Source: Leifsonia sp. NPDC080035
GTDB taxonomy: Bacteria > Actinomycetota > Actinomycetes > Actinomycetales > Microbacteriaceae
Direction: 5' to 3'
Assembly: GCF_040050925.1 (NCBI RefSeq)
Contig: NZ_CP157390.1
Coordinates: 3,162,001-3,226,000 of the forward strand
Length of the DNA stretch: 64,000 nucleotides
The notes beneath the pieces are model-generated. The model worked only from the letters and a program-made list of their open reading frames with translations, was not told the DNA's origin and did no database searches. This document shows positions 1 through 8,253 of the stretch, in pieces. The position numbers were made by a program, and so were the translations under genes. Each line of letters opens with the position of its first letter. Position 1 is the first letter of the stretch.

Positions 1-432
1 TGTCACCGTCACCCGGCCGCCGTGGATGGCGGACCGCCCCAGAAAGTACGTCGTCGGCCGGCGGAAATCGTCCGTCCTGGTGCACGTGACGCCGGCGCCG
101 TCGTCGAAGACGAACGTGCCGAGCGAGAGACAGCGGAAGGAGAGCGTGGCTCCTGTCGCGTCCTTCGGCATCGCGCCGAGCTCCACGGATCCGGAGCCGG
201 TGGACGTGACGGTCCGGGACTCCTGGAGCGGTGTGGTCACCTGGGCCCCAGGAGTCGCGAGGAGGCCCGTCGCGGTCGCGGCCGCCGCGCCGCCCACGAC
301 GAGGCCGAGCGCCACACCGGCGCCGATCAGCACGCGCCGGTGCGCCAGCGGTGCCGGTCCGGAGCGAATGTGCTCCGTGACGCGGTCCCGGAACGCGTCG
401 GCGAATTCGTCGCTCATCCGTGCGCTGCTCAT
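1..432 (-). CDS. Putative membrane protein next to ECF sigma factor (partial)
   Basis: The gene runs off the left edge, so only the first 144 codons are visible. After a short cytoplasmic N-terminus there is one membrane segment at about residues 34-60 (rich in Ala, Gly and Val), then a Ser/Thr-rich extracytoplasmic part with two cysteines. Its ATG overlaps the sigma factor stop in an ATGA, so the two are co-translated. That arrangement and the single membrane span suggest an anti-sigma factor or another membrane partner of the sigma factor. No zinc-binding anti-sigma motif is visible, so this role is inferred from position only. Confidence 0.55.
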   Translation of the reverse strand, partial: MSSARMSDEFADAFRDRVTEHIRSGPAPLAHRRVLIGAGVALGLVVGGAAAATATGLLATPGAQVTTPLQESRTVTSTGSGSVELGAMPKDATGATLSFRCLSLGTFVFDDGAGVTCTRTDDFRRPTTYFLGRSAIHGGRVTVT

Positions 433-1010
433 ATCGTCCTGCCTTCGAGGTAGCCGGCCAGGCTGGTCTGGCCGAGGTCGCGCTGCAGCCGCGCTCGGAT
501 GCGGTGCAGACGGGTCCGCGCGGCTCCCGGCCGGATGCCGAGAACGGCCGCTGCCTCGGCAACGGGGTGATCCTCCAGCGCGATGAGCGCGAACAGGGCG
601 GCATCCGCCGGCGGCAGCGCGGCCAGCGCGGCGGCGAGTCCCGCATCCATCGTGAGGTCGCCGAGCGCGGTCTCCTCCGCAGACGGGTGGTCGTCGCCGT
701 GCGGGAGCGCATCCAGCAGACGCCGGTGACGCCGGCGCGAGCGCTCCAGGTTCCGGCACACGTTGGTGACCGAGACGAGCAGCCAGGGCAGCACGGACCC
801 GTTCACGCTGCGGACGGCGGAGCGACGCCGCCACAACTCCAGGAACGCCGCGCCGGCGGCGTCCTCGGCGTCGGCGCGGTTGCGCAGCAGCCCGTACGCG
901 TGACGGAACACGCGGTCACGGTGCAGGTCGAAGATGCCGCCGAACGCGTCGGCATCGCCCTGCCCTGCGCGCGACCACAGCGCGGCCTCCGAGCGGTCAG
1001 CGTCCCCCAT
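429..1010 (-). CDS. RNA polymerase ECF-type sigma factor
   Basis: A sigma-70 family extracytoplasmic-function factor of 193 residues that would redirect RNA polymerase to a small stress regulon. Region 2 lies at about residues 25-95 (RNRADAEDAAGAAFLELWRR resembles the promoter-melting helix), and region 4 at about 125-180 has the helix-turn-helix AAAVLGIRPGAARTRLHRIR. Region 3 is absent, as usual for this group. The start is placed at 1010, with a possible -10 box GACAAT at 1018-1023; an in-frame ATG at 1019 would add three residues but overlaps that box. It is translationally coupled to the downstream membrane protein. Confidence 0.85.
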   Translation of the reverse strand: MGDADRSEAALWSRAGQGDADAFGGIFDLHRDRVFRHAYGLLRNRADAEDAAGAAFLELWRRRSAVRSVNGSVLPWLLVSVTNVCRNLERSRRRHRRLLDALPHGDDHPSAEETALGDLTMDAGLAAALAALPPADAALFALIALEDHPVAEAAAVLGIRPGAARTRLHRIRARLQRDLGQTSLAGYLEGRTI

Positions 1011-1102
1011 ACCCTGCATTGTCCGGGACGCGGCCGAGCGTTACAGCGCCGCGGGTCGCGCGTGGCGTCGATCCGGCCGCGGGGCCGCGGCCGGATCGAC
1101 GG

Positions 1103-1936
1103 TCACGGCCGGACGCCGAGGCCCACGCGGTCGACGCGGCGGTGGTAGCGCATCCCGGCCAGGCCGCCGAGGATGGCGCCCACCAGGCTCACGATCGCGA
1201 CGGCCACCGCGGTGATGATGCCGGTCAGCGTCACCGTGCCCTCGTTCAGCGGGATGCGCGGGAAGCTGTTCAGGTTGCCGAGGATGTTGTACTGGGCACC
1301 CAGGATGAGGCTCAGCACGGCGACGACAACGGCGATGATCACCGCCCAGATCCACACCGCGATGCCCTGCCGGGCGCCGTCGAAGCGCGCCATCCTGCCG
1401 GCGACGTAGCCGCCGCAGAAGTACGAGATGAAGAGGATGACCACGAGCGCGATCGCGCCCACGAGTCCGACGGTGGCGGCGTTGCGGTTCGCCTGGTTCG
1501 CTGCCTCGTCCGCGCTGCCGGTGGCCCCGAGGCCGACGCCGGCGCCGATGGCCGCGACGAGCGCGGTGAGCACCACGGCCATCCCTGTGGCGGTCAGCCA
1601 GCCGAAGAAGGCGGAGCCGAACTTCATGCCTCCGAACTCGCGGTGCTCGCGGTCGACGACGTCCGCGGCGACGGCGGGGTCCACCGCGGGGGCGACGGGC
1701 ACCGCGGCACGGTCGTCGTCGGTGCGGGGGAGCGTTCGGGTGCGGTCGGTGACGGGGCGGTCCGCCACCGGGCGGTCATCGACCGGGCGAGCATCCACCG
1801 GGCGTTCGTCGACCGGTCGCGCATCCACCGGGGCGTCCAGCCGATGCTCGGCGGCGGGCGCTTCGTCGACGGGTCGGCCGTCCACGCTGCGGCCGTCGTA
1901 TGCGGGATCTCCCGATGCGGGCGTTCTGTCGGTCAT
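1103..1936 (-). CDS. Multi-pass membrane protein with proline/aspartate repeat N-terminus
   Basis: A 277-residue protein. The first 100 or so residues are hydrophilic and contain a repeated PVDxR motif (for example RPVDERPVDARPVDDRPVAD). About four membrane segments follow from residue 115 onward, very rich in Gly, Ala and Val, with a short basic tail. It resembles the small four-helix membrane proteins found beside stress genes in Actinobacteria; no catalytic motif is visible. The start at 1936 has a GAGGGA ribosome site six bases upstream; the frame stays open to 2044 but without such a site. Confidence 0.6.
   Translation of the reverse strand: MTDRTPASGDPAYDGRSVDGRPVDEAPAAEHRLDAPVDARPVDERPVDARPVDDRPVADRPVTDRTRTLPRTDDDRAAVPVAPAVDPAVAADVVDREHREFGGMKFGSAFFGWLTATGMAVVLTALVAAIGAGVGLGATGSADEAANQANRNAATVGLVGAIALVVILFISYFCGGYVAGRMARFDGARQGIAVWIWAVIIAVVVAVLSLILGAQYNILGNLNSFPRIPLNEGTVTLTGIITAVAVAIVSLVGAILGGLAGMRYHRRVDRVGLGVRP
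1750..1872 (-). repeat. Degenerate in-frame repeat encoding PVDxR units
   Basis: Imperfect direct repeats of about 12-15 bases encode PVDARPVDERPVDARPVDDR-like peptide units in the N-terminus of the membrane protein gene at 1103-1936. The copies differ mostly by single codons, which suggests expansion by slippage or unequal exchange. Confidence 0.6.
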
Positions 1937-2056
1937 GTCGTCCCTCTTCCCTCTGTCCGCCGTGCGGGCGGGTCGGTTCGATCTGCGTAGGCAGCGTAGG
2001 CGGCCACGAGAGGGGGGCACAGACCGTTGCGCCGGTGGGCGCACGGGGGTAAGCGG

Positions 2057-3154
2057 TCAGCGCGTGCGGTGGTCCCGATGGTCGCCGTTCTCGTCGCCGT
2101 CCGTCTGCCCGTCCGCGTCCGCGCGCAGCGCCGCCGCCTCCTCCACCAGCTTCCGCTCCTTCTCCACCGACTTCTCGCTGACCCGGGTGTCGCGCGGCGG
2201 CAGCTGGATGTCCTCCTCCGCGGCGATCCCGGCCTGCAGCTCGCGGCCGCGCTCGGTCTCCGCGTCCAGCTCCGCACCGAACAGCAGCGCCAGGTTCGCG
2301 ATCCACACCCACAGCAGGAAGACGATCACGCCGGCCAGAGGACCGTATGTCTTCGAGTAGTTCGCGAACGTCGCGACGTACAGCCCGAACAGGAAGGTCG
2401 CGATCGCGAGCACCAGGATGGCGACGATCGCCCCCATGCTGATCCACCGGAACTTCGGCTGCTTGGCGTTCGGCGACGCGTAGTAGAGCACCGCGATGAT
2501 GAGGACGACGACGAACAGCATCACCGGCCACTTCACGATCTCCCAGACCGTCTGCGGCACCGTGCCGAGGCCGAGCGCACCGCCGACCGCGCGGGTGACC
2601 GGACCGGAGATCACGAGCATGAGGGCCACCAGAGCGACCAGCACCAGCGAGATGATCGTCACGAGCAGCTGCGCCGGCTTGAGCTTCCAGAACGGCCGGC
2701 CCTCGTCCAGGTCGTAGATGCGGTTCATGGCCCGGGAGAAGGCGCCGATGTAGCCGGAGGCCGACCAGATCGCGAGCACGATCCCGAGGACGAGCGCGAC
2801 ACCGGACGCGGGCGAGTTCGCCGCATTCTCGAGCGGGCCCTTCAGCAGGTTCGCCGTCTCTCCCGGCGCCACCTCCTGCAGGATGCGCACCAGGGCGTCC
2901 GTCGCCGCCCGACCCTGGCCGATCACACCCAGCAGCGAGACCAGCGCCAGCAGGCCGGGGAAGAGCGACAGCACGGCGAAGTAGGTGAGCGCCGCGGCCA
3001 GGTCCGTGCACTTGTCCGTGCTGAACTCGCGGACGGTCCGCTTCAGGACCAGCTTCCAGGAGGGCCGGTGCAGCTCCTTCGGGCTCTCCGGTTTGCGCGG
3101 GTCGTCGGGGGAGGGGGCGTCCGCGAGTCTCTCGCTGGCTCCGATGTCGCTCAT
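2057..3154 (-). CDS. YihY/virulence factor BrkB family membrane protein
   Basis: A 365-residue protein with about six membrane helices between residues 50 and 310 and hydrophilic charged ends. The N-terminal part LAAALTYFAVLSLFPGLLAL and the segment IWSASGYIGAFSRAMNRIYD match the BrkB/YihY family, whose biochemical role is unsettled. The C-terminal 60 residues are acidic and probably cytoplasmic. The start at 3154 is set by AAGGAG ten bases upstream; the frame is open further but carries only low-complexity sequence. A hairpin separates it from the upstream gene, so it probably has its own promoter. Confidence 0.85.
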   Translation of the reverse strand: MSDIGASERLADAPSPDDPRKPESPKELHRPSWKLVLKRTVREFSTDKCTDLAAALTYFAVLSLFPGLLALVSLLGVIGQGRAATDALVRILQEVAPGETANLLKGPLENAANSPASGVALVLGIVLAIWSASGYIGAFSRAMNRIYDLDEGRPFWKLKPAQLLVTIISLVLVALVALMLVISGPVTRAVGGALGLGTVPQTVWEIVKWPVMLFVVVLIIAVLYYASPNAKQPKFRWISMGAIVAILVLAIATFLFGLYVATFANYSKTYGPLAGVIVFLLWVWIANLALLFGAELDAETERGRELQAGIAAEEDIQLPPRDTRVSEKSVEKERKLVEEAAALRADADGQTDGDENGDHRDHRTR

Positions 3155-3168
3155 GCTGTCGCTCCTTG

Positions 3169-3198
3169 GTGTCGGTGTCCGTGTCCGTGTCGGTGTCC
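3169..3198 (-). repeat. Hexanucleotide tandem repeat upstream of brkB-like gene
   Basis: About five copies of a six-base unit (tgtccg/tgtcgg on the plus strand) lie 15-45 bases upstream of the start codon at 3154. A repeat in this spot could change length by slippage and alter the leader or promoter spacing; that consequence is inferred. Confidence 0.6.
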
Positions 3199-3208
3199 GG
3201 AGAATCAG

Positions 3209-3248
3209 CGACGGCGCGGAGGGAGGGTCACCCTCCTCCGCGCCGTCG
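3209..3248 (-). terminator. Strong stem-loop downstream of the DUF3618 gene
   Basis: Arms CGACGGCGCGGAGG and CCTCCTCCGCGCCGTCG can form a stem of about 17-18 bp with one bulge and a very short loop. It sits just after the stop at 3261 of the leftward operon. There is no clear T-run, so it is a probable high-GC actinobacterial terminator rather than a textbook one. Confidence 0.6.
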
Positions 3249-3260
3249 TCGGTCGTTCGC

Positions 3261-3851
3261 TCAGGCGCCGTCCTGCAGACGCCGACCGGCGTCCGCGGCG
3301 TCGTCACGCACGTCGCCCGCGCGGTCGGTCGCCTCGGCCTTGACCGTCTCGACCGAGTCCTGTGCGGTCTCCTTGACCGCCTGCACCGCCTCCTGGGCCG
3401 GCTCCTTCAGATCGTCGGCGATCTGCTTGCCCACCTCGGCGGCCTCGTGGAGCATCGGTTGCGCCGCATCCTTCGCGGCGGAGGCGAGTTCCTGCTCCTT
3501 CTCGCTCGCCGGAATGAGGGAGGCGGCGAGCCAGCCGACGCCGAAGGCGATCAGGCCGACGGCGAGCGGATTGCCCTCCGCCTTCGCCACGACACGGCGA
3601 CCGGCGTCGGCCGTCGCGTCGGCGGCGTCGCCCAGCCGGTCGCCCGCCGCTTCGCCGAGTGAGCGGTGGCCGCTGTCGTCGGATCCCATCACGCGCTCGC
3701 TCAGGGAGTGGAAGGCTCCCTTCACGCGCCGGCTCTGGCGGTGCGCGATCTTGCTCGGCGTGACCTTGTCGGCCAGCGCATCCACGTCGCCGCTCAGGTC
3801 GCGGCGTGTGGCTTCGATCTCGGCGCGGATCACATCGGGGTCGTCACTCAT
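3261..3851 (-). CDS. DUF3618 domain protein
   Basis: A 196-residue protein. The first 40 residues (DPDVIRAEIEATRRDLSGDV followed by DALADKV) are a typical DUF3618 motif. One membrane segment at about residues 94-112 (NPLAVGLIAFGVGWLAASL) follows, and the C-terminal 80 residues form an amphipathic, apolipoprotein-like helix rich in Ala, Glu, Lys and Asp. The family is usually linked to a holin-like membrane protein, as here, and is thought to act at the membrane, but its function is unknown. Its ATG overlaps the stop of the upstream gene (ATGA). Confidence 0.8.
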   Translation of the reverse strand: MSDDPDVIRAEIEATRRDLSGDVDALADKVTPSKIAHRQSRRVKGAFHSLSERVMGSDDSGHRSLGEAAGDRLGDAADATADAGRRVVAKAEGNPLAVGLIAFGVGWLAASLIPASEKEQELASAAKDAAQPMLHEAAEVGKQIADDLKEPAQEAVQAVKETAQDSVETVKAEATDRAGDVRDDAADAGRRLQDGA

Positions 3852-4264
3852 CGGTTCTCTCCGTTTCGTTTCAGGGTGTCCGGGATCTCCTTGACCGTCT
3901 CGACGGTCCGTGGCATCCCTTGTACGGTCTTCAGCTGCTTGCGGCCGACCAGGTAGAGGATCAGCGCGATGATCGCCCAGATCACGGCGACGATCACGCC
4001 GGACCAGGCGTTGCCCACCAGGTAGCCGAGCGCCCACCAGAGGGCGATCGACAGGAAGAACACCGCCATCAGCGCCGCGTAGCCGGCGCCGCCCAGCATC
4101 CCCGCGCCCTTGCCTGCGCGGGTGGCGGTCTGCCGCAGCTCCGCCTTGGCGAGGTCCATCTCCTGGCGGATGAGCGTCGAGAGGTCGCGCGACACCTCGG
4201 CGAGCAGGTCGCCGAGGGAGGTCGTTGCCGCCCGTTCCTCCGAGGGGGTGGGTTCGTCGGTCAC
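3848..4264 (-). CDS. Phage holin family (holin superfamily III-like) membrane protein
   Basis: A 138-residue protein with two membrane helices at about residues 60-82 and 88-112 separated by a short turn, preceded by the amphipathic segment LLAEVSRDLSTLIRQEMDLA. This is the pattern of the chromosomal holin-like family (PF07332) that accompanies DUF3618 proteins; a lytic role is unlikely here because no endolysin or phage gene is near. It starts with GTG overlapping the upstream stop (GTGA) and its own stop overlaps the next ATG, so three genes are co-translated. Confidence 0.8.
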   Translation of the reverse strand: MTDEPTPSEERAATTSLGDLLAEVSRDLSTLIRQEMDLAKAELRQTATRAGKGAGMLGGAGYAALMAVFFLSIALWWALGYLVGNAWSGVIVAVIWAIIALILYLVGRKQLKTVQGMPRTVETVKEIPDTLKRNGENR

Positions 4265-5094
4265 TGCGGGCCTCCCGCGATGGTGCCGCCGGGGACGGCG
4301 CTGCCGCCCACGGTCCCGTCGCCGGGCGGGAAGGTCGGAGCCGGTGCGCCGGTGACGGTGCTGCCGACGGGTGCGGTGCCCGGCGTGACGCCGGCTCGGC
4401 CGGCTGCGCGGCCGCTGGCGCTGCCCGTGCTGCCACCGTCGCCGTCTTTGTCTCCGCCCGAGGCGAGCGCCCTGGTCAGCCGCCCGGCGAGCGCGCCGGC
4501 CACCGCGGCGGCCGCGATGAATGTGCCGGGGTTGCGCCGCGCATACGACTTCACCTCCTGTAGCAGCGACCCGGGGTCGCGCGCGTCGAGCCAGCCCGCA
4601 ACGGCGTGCGTGCGCCGTGCCGCCTGCCCGACGAGGTCGCTGGCGACGCCCTGCGACTCCGAGGCGCTCGCCATCTGCTCCAGCTCGTCGCCGATCGAGC
4701 GCAGGCCGTTCGCAACGCGCTCCTGCTGGACGGCCGCCTGCTCGCGCAGCTCCTGCTGCGTCTGGCGGTACAGATCCTGCGCCTGGCTCTTGGTCTCCGT
4801 GGCGACGTTCCTGGCCTCCTCCTTCGCGACGCCGGCGACATCCTTGCCCGCCTCCATCGCGGAGTCGGCCACGCGGCCGGCTTCCTGCTTCGCGGCTTCG
4901 GCCTTGTCGCCGACGCCTCCGCTGCTTCCGACGCTTCCGCTGCTTCCGACGCTTCCGCTGCCTCCCGCGCTCACGCCCGCTGCGACGCCCGGGCCGCTGC
5001 CCGGGATGGTGCCCGACGTGATGGGCTCGTCGTGGGTCTGGCGTGTGCTCTCGAAGATCGGAGTGCCTTCGGCGTCATCGTCCGAGATCGTCAT
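4261..5094 (-). CDS. Gly/Ser-rich membrane-associated protein, first gene of the DUF3618 operon
   Basis: A 277-residue protein of unknown function. It has an acidic N-terminus, a Gly/Ser repeat region (about residues 36-60), a long coiled, Ala/Glu/Gln-rich helix (60-150) resembling stress-induced or apolipoprotein-like helices, one membrane segment (about 188-208, FIAAAAVAGALAGRLTRALA), and a Gly/Pro-rich tail. It leads an operon with the holin-like and DUF3618 genes, so a role in membrane organisation under stress is plausible but unproven. AAGGGAG lies about ten bases upstream of the ATG. Confidence 0.6.
   Translation of the reverse strand: MTISDDDAEGTPIFESTRQTHDEPITSGTIPGSGPGVAAGVSAGGSGSVGSSGSVGSSGGVGDKAEAAKQEAGRVADSAMEAGKDVAGVAKEEARNVATETKSQAQDLYRQTQQELREQAAVQQERVANGLRSIGDELEQMASASESQGVASDLVGQAARRTHAVAGWLDARDPGSLLQEVKSYARRNPGTFIAAAAVAGALAGRLTRALASGGDKDGDGGSTGSASGRAAGRAGVTPGTAPVGSTVTGAPAPTFPPGDGTVGGSAVPGGTIAGGPQ
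4922..4960 (-). repeat. 18-bp tandem repeat encoding Gly/Ser stretch
   Basis: Two exact copies of the plus-strand unit ctgcttccgacgcttccg lie head to tail and are followed by a partial third. They encode a GSVGSS peptide repeat inside the gene at 4261-5094. Confidence 0.75.
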
Positions 5095-5274
5095 GCTCCG
5101 GCTCCCTTCCGTAGGGTTTCGTATCGTGTGCGGTCCATCCACCCCCCGGAAAAGAGGCGGGCACAGCCGATTGACAGGGAGCCCGACTGCGGGGATAAGC
5201 GGGGTAGGAGTGTGCGCGCGGCTCGCTAGGCTGGGACGGTCCCGGATCACGAGCGCGAGTGGAGTGTCGCCCGA

Positions 5275-6114
5275 ATGAGCGCAGCGCGCATCCTCGCCCT
5301 CGACATCGACGGCACGCTGATCGGCTCGGACAAACGGATTCCCGCCTTCACCGCGTCGGAGGTGCGGCGCGTGGCCGAGGAGTCCGGCGTCCACGTCGTG
5401 CTGGTGACGGCGCGTGGGCCGCAGTCGACGGCGATCATCGAGGAGCAGCTCGGTGTGCCCGCGTCGTACTGCACCTTCGGCGGGTCGCTGGTGTGGGCGA
5501 GGGAGCCGGACGGCTCGTTCACCGAACTCTCCGAGACGCCGCTCGATCCGGCATCCGTGCGCGCCATCCTGACCGCGAGCACCGGGCACGATGTGCACAC
5601 CGGGGTCTACACACGCGGTGGCTGGTTCGTGAACCGGCTCGACTACTGGGGCCTCCGCGAGGCGAGGAACACCTCCGTCTGGCCGGACGCCGTCGGCGTG
5701 GAGGGGGAGCTGCTCGGGGCGCCGGACGGTGCGGGCGTCTTCAAGCTGATGTTCCGCGGCGACGCGGAGCGCCTGACCGCGCTCGAGACGGACCTGCGCG
5801 CGGCCGCGAGCGGGATCTTCCTGCACCGGGTGCCGAACGTGATCGAGATCGTGCCGGCGTCGGCCGTCAAGCTGCCCGCCCTGCGCACGCTCGCCGCTCA
5901 CCTCGGCGCGGGACTCGACGAGGTGATCGCCTTCGGCGACACGCTGTCGGACCTCGAGCTGCTCGAGCACGCCGGGGTCGGCGTGCTGATGGGCAACGCG
6001 TCGCCGGCGCTCGACGCGTCCCCGCGGGTCCTGCGAACGCTGACGAACGACGAGGACGGCGTCGGCGTCATGCTGCGGGCGCAGTTCCCGACGACTCGCC
6101 CCTTCCGCACCTGA
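5275..6114 (+). CDS. Cof-type HAD superfamily hydrolase
   Basis: A 279-residue haloacid dehalogenase-like phosphatase of the Cof/sugar-phosphate type. Motif I DIDGT (Asp10 nucleophile, Asp12) is at the N-terminus, motif II is near VLVTARG, the C2-type cap fills the middle, and the C-terminal motifs are AVKLPALRTLAAHLG (Lys) and IAFGDTLSDLELLEHAG. The substrate cannot be read from sequence. A TAGGCT -10 box at about 5226 gives a short leader, and the gene is divergent from the membrane-protein operon. Confidence 0.88.
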   Translation: MSAARILALDIDGTLIGSDKRIPAFTASEVRRVAEESGVHVVLVTARGPQSTAIIEEQLGVPASYCTFGGSLVWAREPDGSFTELSETPLDPASVRAILTASTGHDVHTGVYTRGGWFVNRLDYWGLREARNTSVWPDAVGVEGELLGAPDGAGVFKLMFRGDAERLTALETDLRAAASGIFLHRVPNVIEIVPASAVKLPALRTLAAHLGAGLDEVIAFGDTLSDLELLEHAGVGVLMGNASPALDASPRVLRTLTNDEDGVGVMLRAQFPTTRPFRT

Positions 6115-6144
6115 TCCGGCCCCCGTGCCGGCATGCTGCGGGCG

Positions 6145-6150
6145 TACAAT
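6145..6150 (+). promoter_or_regulatory. -10 promoter element (TACAAT)
   Basis: TACAAT lies 29 bases before the ATG at 6179, which is followed by a GAGGGGAGG ribosome site, so this gene has a leader unlike many others in the window. Confidence 0.5.
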
Positions 6151-6178
6151 CGGGCCACCTCGCGAGGGGAGGTGCGGG

Positions 6179-6625
6179 ATGCGGTGGTTCGGCGCGGGAC
6201 GAGCGCAGCCGGAGCCGGAGTCGGTGCTGCGCGAGGACGACTCGCTCGGCGTCCTCGCACTGCTCGCGGTGCTCGACGAGGCGGTCGCCAACGCCGACCG
6301 CGCCGAAGGCCTCCTCGAACGCTGCTCGAGCGGCCAGCGGCTCGGGGCCGCCGACGCGCGCGCCGGGCTTGCCCTGCGCGTGGCGTTCACCCAGCTCTCG
6401 CGGTGGATCGAGGGGATGCCGTGCCCGGGCGACCAGCTGCTGCTCCGCGACCACGCGGCGTGCCTGATCCGGTACTACCTGCTGATGGTGTCGACGGCGC
6501 TGGATGCGACGTTCGTGCCCTCCGGCAGCCGGCACATCGCCATCCGCGGCGGACGACCGGAGTCGGGGACCGCCGCGACGGCGCTCACCGCACTGCGGGA
6601 CGAGCTGCGCGAGGCCGCGACCTGA
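6179..6625 (+). CDS. Hypothetical protein
   Basis: A 148-residue protein with no recognised domain. It is mostly helical and Ala/Leu/Arg-rich, with the helix DSLGVLALLAVLDEAVANAD at the N-terminus and a hydrophobic helix LIRYYLLMVSTALDATF around residue 103. It may be a small cytoplasmic helical bundle. The start at 6179 follows GAGGGGAGG; an upstream ATG at 6133 lacks such a site. Confidence 0.6.
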   Translation: MRWFGAGRAQPEPESVLREDDSLGVLALLAVLDEAVANADRAEGLLERCSSGQRLGAADARAGLALRVAFTQLSRWIEGMPCPGDQLLLRDHAACLIRYYLLMVSTALDATFVPSGSRHIAIRGGRPESGTAATALTALRDELREAAT

Positions 6626-6682
6626 CGGGAGGGGCAGCGTCGCGGTCTCACGGGCGGCACGTCCCGCCGGTCTCCCGCGAGG

Positions 6683-6820
6683 TCAGCGGTGCAGGCCGCC
6701 GCCGTGCTGCGCAGGCTGACCGCTCAGCGAGTCCACGACGGTCGCCGTGCCGAAACCGATCAGTGCCGCGGCGATCAGCGCGAGCAGGATGGAGGCCGTG
6801 ACGGCCTGACGTCGACTCAT
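6683..6820 (-). CDS. Small single-span membrane protein
   Basis: A 45-residue protein with one membrane segment (ASILLALIAAALIGFGTAT, residues 8-27) and a His/Gly-rich tail. GGGGGGAAC immediately precedes the ATG, and a TAGCCT -10 box lies about 45 bases upstream. No function can be assigned. Confidence 0.5.
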   Translation of the reverse strand: MSRRQAVTASILLALIAAALIGFGTATVVDSLSGQPAQHGGGLHR

Positions 6821-6910
6821 GTTCCCCCCGGATGAGATGGACCGCCGCAGCGATGCCCTCGGACAGGCTAACCCCTCCACCGCCCGCTCCCGTACTGGGA
6901 AGACGCTCCC

Positions 6911-7702
6911 TTACGGGCGCAGGAACGCGAGCAGGTGAGCGGCGAGAGGGGCCGCCCCCACGTCGTGCGTCTGGCCGTCGACGACGGCGTAACGGCCGTC
7001 CCGCGCCTCCTCGGCCACGCGCTCCGCTCCGAAGCGCAGGAACTCGGGGCTCGCGCCGCCGGCGAGTGCCAGCACCGGGACGGGGAGGTCGCGCAGGAGC
7101 TCGGCGGGCACCCGGCTGTCGCCGAGGGCCGCGTCGTCGTACGCGAGCGTCGGCGCGAGGGCGACGGTCGCCGCCCACGTGGGGGAGCCGCGCATCCCCT
7201 CGATGCCCGCGTCCGGGACGCCGACGCGGCGCAAGAAGAACTCGACGGCGCGCTCGCGGTCACCGGCGGCCAGGGTCGCGGTCAGCTCTTCCGTGTACGC
7301 GGCGGCGGCGGGGATGGCCGGTTCGGGCATGAACGGCGGCTCGTAGACCGCGACTTTCGTCACGCGGCCCTGGCCGAGCTCCGAGGCCGCCGCGAGCGCG
7401 AGCGCACCGCCGGAGGACATCCCGAAGACCGCGGCACGGCCGCCGACCGCGTCCACCAGGGCCGCGATGTCCTCGACCTCGCGGTGCACGGAGAACGGAA
7501 CCGTGTCGGTGCTGGCGCCGCGCCCGCGCCGGTCGTAGAGCACGACCCGCAGCTCGGGAGCGAGGGCATCCGCGATCGAGCGCATCGGCCCGGAGTCGCG
7601 GAAGCACATCGCGCCGTCGACGAGGACGACGGCGGGTGCATCGTCCGGGCCGGCGATCTCGTAGTCGATGACGGTGCCGTCGGGGGAGGTGAGTGCTGCC
7701 AT
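6911..7702 (-). CDS. Alpha/beta fold hydrolase
   Basis: A 263-residue cytoplasmic hydrolase. The nucleophile elbow is GMSSGG (Ser96), the strand-turn LYDRRGRGAST precedes it, and the C-terminal DGQTHDV supplies the catalytic His. This is the general esterase/haloperoxidase-like fold; the substrate is unknown. The start at 7702 has AAGGA ten bases upstream. It lies 26 bases downstream of the SRPBCC gene on the same strand and may be part of the ArsR-controlled unit. Confidence 0.85.
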   Translation of the reverse strand: MAALTSPDGTVIDYEIAGPDDAPAVVLVDGAMCFRDSGPMRSIADALAPELRVVLYDRRGRGASTDTVPFSVHREVEDIAALVDAVGGRAAVFGMSSGGALALAAASELGQGRVTKVAVYEPPFMPEPAIPAAAAYTEELTATLAAGDRERAVEFFLRRVGVPDAGIEGMRGSPTWAATVALAPTLAYDDAALGDSRVPAELLRDLPVPVLALAGGASPEFLRFGAERVAEEARDGRYAVVDGQTHDVGAAPLAAHLLAFLRP

Positions 7703-7728
7703 GGTCGCGTTCCTTCGCGTCTGGGGGT

Positions 7729-8253
7729 TCATGGTGTGGGGCGGTCGGTCGGGCCGTGCGGCGAGCCTGCCTCGTCGAGATGCGTCTGCAGGAGGTCGAG
7801 CGCCGCCGAGAAGCCCTCGGCGACCCCGGCGCGAAGTGCCCGATCTCGGTCGAGGTCGTCCACCCAGCGGAGCACGGCGCGGAACCGCGCGCCGTGGCCG
7901 TCCGGTGCGAGCGTGATCGTCCCGAACGCGCCGGGACGTTCGTCGGTGATCTCGCCCGTTGGCGTGGAGGAGCACTCCAGGTAGGTCAGGCGCTCGGGAG
8001 GCACGACATCCTGATAGACCGCCCTCGCCCACACCTCGCGCCCGGTCCGCAGGCCGCGCAGGCAGTAGTGCCAGACGCCGCCGGGACGCACGTCCGTCGT
8101 GCAGTGCACCACCGGGTACCCAGGAGGGCCCCACCAGCGCATCAGCTCGTCGGGGTCGGTGAGGGCGTGCCAGAGTCGATCGGGGGACGCGGCGAACACG
8201 CGCTCGAGCGTCAGCGTCCTGCCGTCCCTCGTGACGGTCGTCGCGCCGGTCAC
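7729..8253 (-). CDS. SRPBCC (AHSA1-type) domain protein
   Basis: A 174-residue protein of the START-like/AHSA1 fold, which forms a deep hydrophobic ligand pocket. Characteristic segments are LERVFAASPDRLWHALTDPD, LMRWWGPPGY and GGVWHYCLRG. A GTG start overlaps the stop of the upstream ArsR gene (GTGA). ArsR plus AHSA1 pairs are frequent in Actinobacteria, where the second protein may bind a small ligand. The function is unproven. Confidence 0.85.
   Translation of the reverse strand: MTGATTVTRDGRTLTLERVFAASPDRLWHALTDPDELMRWWGPPGYPVVHCTTDVRPGGVWHYCLRGLRTGREVWARAVYQDVVPPERLTYLECSSTPTGEITDERPGAFGTITLAPDGHGARFRAVLRWVDDLDRDRALRAGVAEGFSAALDLLQTHLDEAGSPHGPTDRPTP

Noticed and set aside
3848..4264. 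A prophage remnant suggested by the holin-like gene
   Set aside because: No other phage gene is near, and this holin-like family is chromosomal and regularly accompanies DUF3618 genes.
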